Shown here piece after piece: positions 9,889 through 16,459 of a stretch of DNA of 35,677 bases (its first letter is position 1; each line of letters starts with the position of its first letter). The notes beneath the pieces are model-generated. The model was not told where the DNA came from. It searched no databases and saw only the letters and a program-made list of their open reading frames with translations. The DNA comes from Gammaproteobacteria bacterium (GTDB taxonomy: Bacteria > Pseudomonadota > Gammaproteobacteria > Steroidobacterales > Steroidobacteraceae): the NCBI GenBank assembly GCA_030040795.1, contig JASHTA010000315.1, forward strand, positions 1 to 35,677, in the 5' to 3' direction. Both the position numbers and the translations under genes were made by a program.

Positions 9889-10569
9889 CTACGCCGCGAG
9901 CAGCGTCTCGCTCACGACGCGTCCGTCGAGCAGCTTCACGGTGCGCTTGGCGCGCGCGGCGTGCACGAGGGAGTGGGTCACCATCACGACCGTCGTGCCC
10001 GCGGCATTGAGGCCCGCGAGCAGATCCATCACGGCGGCGCCGTTTTCCGTATCGAGGTTGCCCGTCGGCTCGTCGGCCAGGATCAGCTTCGGCTCCGCAA
10101 CCAGGGCACGGGCGATGGCCACGCGCTGCTGTTGGCCTCCGGAGAGCTGCTGCGGCAGGTGGCGAGCGCGATGCGCAATGCCCACCCGTTCGAGGGCCGC
10201 AGCGATACGCCGCTTGCGGTCGCCGCGGGAGACGTGGCGGTAGAGCAGGGCGACCTCAACGTTCTCGGCGACATTGAGATCGTCGATGAGATTGAAGCTC
10301 TGGAAGATGAATCCCACACCCGTACGCCGCAGTGCGGTGAGCCTCTGCTCGGAATACTTCGAGACCTCCTCGCCGAAGAACCAGTAGGCCCCGCCGTCGG
10401 GGCTGTCGAGGAGCCCGAGAATGTTGAGCAGCGTCGACTTGCCGCAGCCGGAGGGTCCCATGATCGCGACGAACTCGCCGGCGGCCACCTCGAGCGATAC
10501 GTCATCGAGCGCGCGGGTCTCGACCTCGGTGGTGCGATAGGTCTTGCGGATGCTTTCGAGCCTCAGCAT
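9889..10569 (-). CDS. ABC transporter ATP-binding protein, MacB/LolD type
   Basis: Walker A GPSGCGKST, signature LSGGQQQRVAIARAL, Walker B LILADEPTGNLD. Confidence 0.95.
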   Translation of the reverse strand: MLRLESIRKTYRTTEVETRALDDVSLEVAAGEFVAIMGPSGCGKSTLLNILGLLDSPDGGAYWFFGEEVSKYSEQRLTALRRTGVGFIFQSFNLIDDLNVAENVEVALLYRHVSRGDRKRRIAAALERVGIAHRARHLPQQLSGGQQQRVAIARALVAEPKLILADEPTGNLDTENGAAVMDLLAGLNAAGTTVVMVTHSLVHAARAKRTVKLLDGRVVSETLLAA

Positions 10570-10587
10570 GTCGTGCTCCTGCCGTTC

Positions 10588-11856
10588 TTACTTCTCAAGA
10601 TCGATCCGATCGATGCGCTCCAGGCCGGAATAGTCGGAGATGATGACCCGGTCGCCGACCGCAAGACCCCCGAGGATCTCGACTTGCTCGGCGTTGCGGC
10701 GACCGAGCTTGATTCGGCGCCGCCGCGCCGAGCGGCCGTCCCGGGTCAGCACGAATGCCCAGTCGCCGCCGGTACGCTCGAGGAAGGCGCCTGCGGGAAG
10801 GACCGTCCCCACCTGGTCGGCGCCGAGCGATAGTCGGCCCTGCACAGTCTGTCCGGGCAGCAGCCCCTTCGGCTCGGCGCCCTGGAACGACAAGTCGATC
10901 GTGAACGTACCGTCCTTCACCTCGGGATAGACGCGGGTCACCTGGGCCGAGAAGGTCTGCTCGCCGATATCGACCTGCGCAGTCTGGCCGACCGCGACGC
11001 GCTGCAAGTAGTACTCGTCCACGTCCGCCGAGAGCTTGTAACCGGTCTGCGGGGTGATCTCGGCGAAGCGCTCGCCGCGATTGCGATTCTCGCCGACTTT
11101 CAGGTCCATCGAGGTGAGCCGACCGGTCACGGGCGCCCGCACCGTGAGGTTGTCGAGCTTGCCGTGCGTGATCTTGAGGTCTTGCTGAAGCTTGTCGATC
11201 TGGCTCTCGATCTCCGGCAGCTGGCGCACGCGCAGCTCCTCCTGCCTCTCGTTGCTCTGCTCTTGCAGGGGCCGCAGCTTCAAGTCGTAATTGAGCTCGT
11301 CCTGCACGGAGTCCAGGGCTTCGACCGGCTCGAGCGTCCGCCCGAGCGCCTTGCGCCGAGCGTAGGAGCGCTGCAGCCGGATGATGTTGTAGTCGATCGT
11401 CGCGAGCGCCTTCTGGTTCGATACTCGATTCTGCTCGAGCTGCGTCTGATAGGACTGGAGCTCCGTGATCGACTCGATCATCCTCGCCTCGCGGTCGAGC
11501 ACGTCGAGCTCGAGCTCCGTATTGCTGAGCTCGACGAGCGGCTGGCCCTTCGTCACCATGTCGCCCGCTTGCGCGAGAATGCGCTCCACGCGGCCGCCCT
11601 CCATCGCATCGAGATAGACCGTTTGAAGTGCCTGGACCGTCGCGTGGAGGGGAACGAAGTCGTGAAACGTCCCCCGCGCCACCGTCGCGACGGTGACATT
11701 GGCGAGCGGCATGCGGACGCTGCGCTCCGCCGTTCCGAAAAGCAGAACGACCGTCGTGAATCCGAGAGCGACGACTGCCGCACCGACACCGAGCTGTATC
11801 ACGTGGCGCTTGCGCCACCACGGCAGCGAGATCGGCCGATCCATCGCGAAGCTCAT
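10588..11856 (-). CDS. HlyD/RND-type periplasmic adaptor of the MacB-like exporter
   Basis: Likely ATG 11856 (MSFAMDRPISLPWWRKRHVIQLGVGAAVVALGF) inside the 10588..12048 ORF; lipoyl halves, coiled coil and VRAPVTGRLTSMDLKVGENRNRG. Confidence 0.85.
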   Translation of the reverse strand: MSFAMDRPISLPWWRKRHVIQLGVGAAVVALGFTTVVLLFGTAERSVRMPLANVTVATVARGTFHDFVPLHATVQALQTVYLDAMEGGRVERILAQAGDMVTKGQPLVELSNTELELDVLDREARMIESITELQSYQTQLEQNRVSNQKALATIDYNIIRLQRSYARRKALGRTLEPVEALDSVQDELNYDLKLRPLQEQSNERQEELRVRQLPEIESQIDKLQQDLKITHGKLDNLTVRAPVTGRLTSMDLKVGENRNRGERFAEITPQTGYKLSADVDEYYLQRVAVGQTAQVDIGEQTFSAQVTRVYPEVKDGTFTIDLSFQGAEPKGLLPGQTVQGRLSLGADQVGTVLPAGAFLERTGGDWAFVLTRDGRSARRRRIKLGRRNAEQVEILGGLAVGDRVIISDYSGLERIDRIDLEK

Positions 11857-11876
11857 TGCAGTCTTCCGCGCGCCAT
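11853..11876 (-). other. Candidate 7-codon leader ORF (MARGRLQ*) coupled to the adaptor start
   Basis: Minus strand ATG GCG CGC GGA AGA CTG CAA TGA; its TGA overlaps the adaptor ATG as ATGA; starts 7 nt after a TACACT hexamer. Confidence 0.25.
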
Positions 11877-11880
11877 CCCA

Positions 11881-11894
11881 CGCAGTGTAAGTCA
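11881..11894 (-). promoter_or_regulatory. Shared motif TGACTTACACTGCG, copy 1
   Basis: Exact 14-bp match to 18895..18908 (plus-strand CGCAGTGTAAGTCA), just upstream of the adaptor gene. Confidence 0.4.
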
Positions 11895-11937
11895 CCAAGC
11901 CGTCCGCAAGAACGGTATATAAATCAGTTAGATACGC

Positions 11938-11978
11938 CGATTCGAAGCCTCTCGATGGCCGAGGCTTGTCCGGAATCG
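11938..11978. promoter_or_regulatory. Compound inverted repeat in the divergent intergenic region
   Basis: Outer arms CGATTC/GAATCG (11938-11943/11973-11978) and inner perfect arms AAGCCTC/GAGGCTT (11945-11951/11961-11967). Confidence 0.45.
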
Positions 11979-12077
11979 AACACCCTCTGAGCCCCGCGCA
12001 GCGCAGGCGGCCGCCCCGCAAATGCGAGTGCGTGGTGATGGTTGTCACGCGCTCGGCGGGGGTCGTACGCTCGTCGA

Positions 12078-12620
12078 ATGGACGGCATCGCGGTTCTTGT
12101 CGTGGAGGATGATCCGGATGTTCGCCGCTCCGCGCGCGTCGCGCTCGCTCCTCATACGGAGCGCGTGGAGGAAGTCGAGTCGGCTGCGGAGCTGGAGAGC
12201 GTTCTCGCTGCCGGCGCCTTCAACGTCGTGCTGCTGGATATGAATTTCGTCGCCGGCGAGCGCAGTGGCGCGGCGGGTCTCGATGCGCTCGGCCGCATCC
12301 GGAGCTTCGATCCGACGATCGCCGTCGTGTTGATGACGGCCTACGGCGGTGTCACTCTCGCGGTGGACTCGCTCAAGCGGGGCGCGGCCGACTTCGTTCT
12401 GAAGCCCTGGCGCAACGACAAGCTCGTAGCGGCAATCGGGGCCGCTGCGGAGGTCACCCGCTCGCGGCGTGCGACGGAGACGCTGCAGCTCGCGGCGCTC
12501 GAGCGGAGCGCCATCGAGCGTGCGCTCGCGCGCTTCCAGGGAAACATCTCCTCGGCGGCTTCGGCGCTCGGCTTGAGCCGCGCGGCCCTCTATCGGCGCA
12601 TGGCGAAGCATGGACTCTAG
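12078..12620 (+). CDS. Response regulator: receiver plus Fis-type HTH, lacking AAA+ domain
   Basis: VLVVEDDPDVRRSARV, NVVLLDMNF, VLMTAYG, FVLKPW; C-terminal ALERSAIERALARFQGNISSAASALGLSRAALYRRMAKHGL. ATG 12078 (MDGIAVLVVEDD). Confidence 0.9.
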   Translation: MDGIAVLVVEDDPDVRRSARVALAPHTERVEEVESAAELESVLAAGAFNVVLLDMNFVAGERSGAAGLDALGRIRSFDPTIAVVLMTAYGGVTLAVDSLKRGAADFVLKPWRNDKLVAAIGAAAEVTRSRRATETLQLAALERSAIERALARFQGNISSAASALGLSRAALYRRMAKHGL

Positions 12621-14055
12621 TCTCGCCGGCACGAACCGGCTCGCGCTCGCCGTGGCCTGGCGAGCTCTCCTCATCGGGGCGCTCGCGTTTCTCGTCTTTC
12701 GCATTCTCACCGGCACTCACCTCTACGCCACCGCATTGCTCGTCCTCGTTGTCGCAGGCCTCATCGCCGCGGATCTGTCGCAGGTCATCGGCAGGATCGT
12801 GAGAAGCGCGGAGCGCGACCTGGAGAGGCTGGTGGCTGCGGTCAGCGATTCGCCGGCCGGGACCGGAGCGAGCCCATACCCGGGACAATCGGCTCGCCCC
12901 TTCGATCAGGCTGCAGCCCTTCTCACTGCAGCGCGCATGGAAAGGCAGGTGCAGCTCGAGTACGTCCAGACGTTGCTCGATACCGTCGCGGCGGCATTGA
13001 TCGTCGTCGAGCCGGACGGGCGCGTGACTTTTGCAAACCGCGTTGCCCGTGCTCTGAGCGCCGGACCGGCTCAGCGGCTCGGCGATGTGCCGGCGATCGG
13101 AGACTCCGCCGCCCCCGCTCTGCTCGCCCTTCGCGCGGGAGCTCGGGAGATCATCTCGACGGCTGACGGCCAACGGATGTTCGTCTCGGTCTCGCACTTT
13201 ACGATTCCCGGGCGCGAGCCGCGGCGGCTCATCGCTCTGCAACGTATCGCGGGCGATCTCGATGCCGTGGAGCTGAAAGCCTGGCAAGACATGGCGCATG
13301 TGCTCGCGCACGAGATGATGAACTCGCTCACGCCCATCGCATCTCTGTCCGAGAGTCTGGAGGTCTTGCTCAAGACGGCCGAGCGCGCGGGGCCGGCCGA
13401 TGTCGCGCACACCAATGAGGATCTCGTCACGGCGCTCGAGGCCATCAAGCGGCGCAGTCTCGGTCTCATGGATTTCGTCGAGCGCTATCGGGCCGTCGCG
13501 GAGCTTCCGCGTCCGAGACTGCAACAGGTGCAGATGCACGCGCTGGTGCGTGCAGTGAGCCACCTCATGGGCGCAAGGCTCGACCAAAGCGGTGTCGACT
13601 ACCGCATCCTCGTGGAACCCGAGGATCTCTGCGCGGATGCCGATCCGCAGCTTCTGGAGCAGGCCCTCATCAACTTGCTGCGCAACGCGGCGGACGCGGT
13701 CGCGGGAGTCGAGAAGCCTCGCATAGAGGTCTCCTGCCGCGCGCGCGACGAGCAGGTGGCGATCGAGGTCTCGGACAACGGCATGGGCGTGCCGGAGGAC
13801 CAGCGCGATCAAATCTTCGTGCCGTTCTTCACGACGAAGGCCGGCGGCTCCGGCATCGGATTGAATCTGGCGCGCCAGATCGCGCTGAGCCACGGCGGGC
13901 GGCTCGAGCTCCGCGCGAATCCTCTGCGGGGATGCGTGTTCACGTTGCTGCTGCCGGCCGCGCGGCCGGTGGCGAGGGGAGGGCAGGAGCTGACAGGCAT
14001 GGCGGAGGCGGCTCCAAGGGCAACTGGCGCGGGCATTCTCCCTTCCCCCTTGTAA
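12610..14055 (+). CDS. PAS-containing sensor histidine kinase, NtrB/NtrY-like
   Basis: Two TMs; DTVAAALIVVEPDGRVTFANRVAR (PAS); MAHVLAHEMMNSLTPIASLSESL (H box); INLLRNAADAV (N box); VSDNGMGVP; GGSGIGLNLAR. Overlaps the regulator stop by 11 nt. Confidence 0.93.
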   Translation: MDSSLAGTNRLALAVAWRALLIGALAFLVFRILTGTHLYATALLVLVVAGLIAADLSQVIGRIVRSAERDLERLVAAVSDSPAGTGASPYPGQSARPFDQAAALLTAARMERQVQLEYVQTLLDTVAAALIVVEPDGRVTFANRVARALSAGPAQRLGDVPAIGDSAAPALLALRAGAREIISTADGQRMFVSVSHFTIPGREPRRLIALQRIAGDLDAVELKAWQDMAHVLAHEMMNSLTPIASLSESLEVLLKTAERAGPADVAHTNEDLVTALEAIKRRSLGLMDFVERYRAVAELPRPRLQQVQMHALVRAVSHLMGARLDQSGVDYRILVEPEDLCADADPQLLEQALINLLRNAADAVAGVEKPRIEVSCRARDEQVAIEVSDNGMGVPEDQRDQIFVPFFTTKAGGSGIGLNLARQIALSHGGRLELRANPLRGCVFTLLLPAARPVARGGQELTGMAEAAPRATGAGILPSPL

Positions 14056-14074
14056 AGCGGGTAGGGCGTATGTT

Positions 14075-14088
14075 ATATCTTACGATAT
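14075..14088. promoter_or_regulatory. Inverted repeat ATATC-TTAC-GATAT, candidate PadR autoregulatory operator
   Basis: Perfect 5-bp arms overlapping a candidate -10 and the padR start codon at 14087. Confidence 0.5.
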
Positions 14089-14752
14089 GTTTTACGATAA
14101 TGACTTCTCTCATCGGGACCCCTCCTGGATCTACTGGATGGGGCGGCATCACGGCGGCCGGGGCTTCGGGCATTCCGCGGGCGGATTCATGGGCGGGTTC
14201 GGGTTCGGGCGGGGCGGCATGCACTTTCGCACGGGGCGCAAGCTCGCCGCTGCGGACCTGCAGCTCGTCATCCTGGCGCTGCTCGCGGACAGGCCGAGCC
14301 ACGGCTACGAGCTCATCAAAGCGGTGGAGGAGCGATCTGGCGGCTTCTACAGCCCGAGCCCGGGGGTCATCTATCCGGCCCTCACGTACCTCGAGGAGAT
14401 CGGCCACGTGACCGTGGAGCCCGAAGGCACGAAGAAGCTCTACCACCTCACCGAGGCAGGCCGCGAGCATCTCGCGCAGCATCGCGCGACGGTCGACGCC
14501 ATGCTGGCCGAGCTGGAGCGCATCGGTCGCAAGATGGAGCATGTCCGCCGGGTCTTCACCGGCGAGGCGCGCGCGGGCGAGGAACGGGGGGGCGAGGACG
14601 AGGGTTTCGATCCCCGCCGCTCGAGAGAGCTGCACGCCGCGCGTCATGCTCTGAAGATGGCGCTGTTCGAGAAGCGAGGGAGCTCGCGCGAAGAGGTGAA
14701 GCGGATTGCGGAGATCCTCAAGCGCGCCGCCGAGGAGATCCGCGGCAAGTGA
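14087..14752 (+). CDS. PadR-family transcriptional regulator, YqjI-like
   Basis: Gly/His-rich N-terminus (MGRHHGGRGFGHSAGGFMGGFGFGRGGMHF) then LQLVILALLADRPSHGYELIKAVEERSGGFYSPSPGVIYPALTYLEEIGHVTVEPEGTKKLYHLT. Confidence 0.92.
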   Translation: MFYDNDFSHRDPSWIYWMGRHHGGRGFGHSAGGFMGGFGFGRGGMHFRTGRKLAAADLQLVILALLADRPSHGYELIKAVEERSGGFYSPSPGVIYPALTYLEEIGHVTVEPEGTKKLYHLTEAGREHLAQHRATVDAMLAELERIGRKMEHVRRVFTGEARAGEERGGEDEGFDPRRSRELHAARHALKMALFEKRGSSREEVKRIAEILKRAAEEIRGK

Positions 14753-14805
14753 GCTCGCATCCTCGGCGGCCGATGCAAGCTCACGGTACAGGAGTCGATT
14801 CGAGA

Positions 14806-15447
14806 ATGTCCCAGCCCGCAGGTCCGATCCTCGATTCCCGGGTGAACTCAGTCATCGCCCGGATGCAGGCTGCGCGAAACTATCCGTCGAACGGCGGTCC
14901 GCGCCGCAACCGGGAGGCCCGCGATCCCAATTTGTATGCGGAGTACGGCTTCTCGATCTATCCCGAGCAGGGCGACCTCATCTATCTGCTGTGCCGGGCG
15001 CAGCGCGCCACGCGAGTCGTCGAGTTCGCGACCTCGCTCGGCTTCTCGACCCTGTATTTCGCGGCCGCCGTCAGGGACAATGGCGGCGGAATCGTCATCG
15101 GCTCCGAGCTCGTGCCGCAGAAGGTTCAGGCCGCGCGGCGCAATCTCGCGGACGCCGGGCTTGCGGACTACGCGCAGATCCGTCAAGGAGATGCGCGCGA
15201 GACGCTGCGGGACCTCGGCGGACCGGCTGATTTCGTGCTGATAGACGGGTGGCCTGGCGATGACGGACCGTCGCTTGCGCTTCAGGTGATGAGGATCGTC
15301 GCGCCCCAGGTGCGCACCGGCGGTCTCGTCATGAACGACAACGCGGAGGACGACTACCTGGAATATGTGCGCAATCCCGCGAACGGCTTTCGCTCGCTGT
15401 CGCTGCCGCTCAAGGGCGGGACCGAGCTCTCCGTGAAAGTGGCCTGA
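14806..15447 (+). CDS. Class I SAM-dependent (O-)methyltransferase, copy 1
   Basis: RVVEFATSLGFSTLYFAAAVRDNGGGIVIGSEL...ADFVLIDGW...; ATG 14806 (MSQPAGPIL) preferred over GTG 14749. Confidence 0.8.
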   Translation: MSQPAGPILDSRVNSVIARMQAARNYPSNGGPRRNREARDPNLYAEYGFSIYPEQGDLIYLLCRAQRATRVVEFATSLGFSTLYFAAAVRDNGGGIVIGSELVPQKVQAARRNLADAGLADYAQIRQGDARETLRDLGGPADFVLIDGWPGDDGPSLALQVMRIVAPQVRTGGLVMNDNAEDDYLEYVRNPANGFRSLSLPLKGGTELSVKVA

Positions 15448-15506
15448 GCGCCGGATTGACTGCCGCGGGCCCATTGACCGACCAACGTTACCGCAAGATC
15501 AGATCC

Positions 15507-16166
15507 ATGACATCCCTTCAATCGCCGGCCGTGCGGGCCGTACTCGACCGGCTTTACGCCGAAGCGGAGCGGAACGACGAGGAGGTGCTGCCGCGCGTGC
15601 GGGCGGCGGCCGAGCGCCTCGGGGGCTCCTACGACGACCGCAAGGTTGCGCATCTGCTCGACGATGCCTTCATTCCGGTATGCCCGGAGGTGGGCCAGCT
15701 GCTCTACGTGCTCGTCCGCACGCGAAGGCCGAGGGTCGTCGTGGAGTTCGGAGCCTCGTTCGGGCTCTCGGCGATCCACCTGGCCGCGGCGCTGCGCGAC
15801 AACGGCGAAGGCAGGCTGATCACGACCGAGCTGAATGCATTCAAGGCCGGCCGGGCGATAGAGCACTTTCGCCAGGCCGGCCTTGCCGATCTCATCGACT
15901 TGCGGCAAGGCGATGCGTTCGAGACGCTCGAGGGTGTGCGAGGCATCGACTTCCTGATGCTCGATGGCTGGAAGAGCCTTTATCTGCCGCTGCTGCAGAG
16001 GCTCGAGCCCGCGCTCGGCCCGGGCTGCCTCGTCGCGGCGGACGACATCAACCTGATGCAGGATCTGTTGAAACCCTATCTCGCGTACGTGCGAGACCCC
16101 AAGAACGGGTACACCTCGTGCGAGGTGCCGATCGACGACGGAGTGGAAGTGTCGCTGCGCGGATGA
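15507..16166 (+). CDS. Class I SAM-dependent (O-)methyltransferase, copy 2
   Basis: RVVVEFGASFGLSAIHLAAALRDNGEGRLITTEL...IDFLMLDGW...; paralogous to copy 1. ATG 15507 (MTSLQSPAVRAVL) preferred. Confidence 0.8.
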   Translation: MTSLQSPAVRAVLDRLYAEAERNDEEVLPRVRAAAERLGGSYDDRKVAHLLDDAFIPVCPEVGQLLYVLVRTRRPRVVVEFGASFGLSAIHLAAALRDNGEGRLITTELNAFKAGRAIEHFRQAGLADLIDLRQGDAFETLEGVRGIDFLMLDGWKSLYLPLLQRLEPALGPGCLVAADDINLMQDLLKPYLAYVRDPKNGYTSCEVPIDDGVEVSLRG

Positions 16167-16459
16167 GGCTTTGTCAGAAGGCCCGCGGATTTCGCGCCGG
16201 GAACATCGAATCTCAGCCATCCGCCAAGGCTCACCTCGATCGCCGGATCGTGAGTGGAAGGACCGGCGCGCAGTCTCAATGTGAGAGCGAACCGATAGGT
16301 GTGGGAGAGCCCGGGGAAGGGTAAGTAACTCACGCTCGTCCTCGCGCTCAGGAACGAGACAAGGAGAATGACGGCAGCCGCGAAGACTGCGAGCCGCAGG
16401 CGCGGCCTATTCGTAGTGGAGCGCGGCAATGGGCTTGGCCTGTGCCACTCGGAGCGCAT
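16076..16459 (-). CDS. Possible small membrane-anchored protein downstream of the second permease
   Basis: 127-aa ORF with a basic N-terminus, a TM-like stretch (RLRLAVFAAAVILLVSFL) and a periplasmic-looking tail; overlaps the permease 3' end and the methyltransferase 3' end. Confidence 0.3.
   Translation of the reverse strand: MRSEWHRPSPLPRSTTNRPRLRLAVFAAAVILLVSFLSARTSVSYLPFPGLSHTYRFALTLRLRAGPSTHDPAIEVSLGGWLRFDVPGAKSAGLLTKPHPRSDTSTPSSIGTSHEVYPFLGSRTYAR

Noticed and set aside
10595-11881. 428-aa minus-strand ORF in another frame over the adaptor
   Set aside because: Arg/Ala/Gly-rich shadow; the adaptor frame carries the lipoyl and coiled-coil signatures.
11966-11990. tRNA-like GGAATCGAAC string (possible T-arm on the minus strand)
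   Set aside because: The flanking 5-nt arms do not pair (GGGTG versus CCGGA) and no acceptor, D or anticodon stems are visible.
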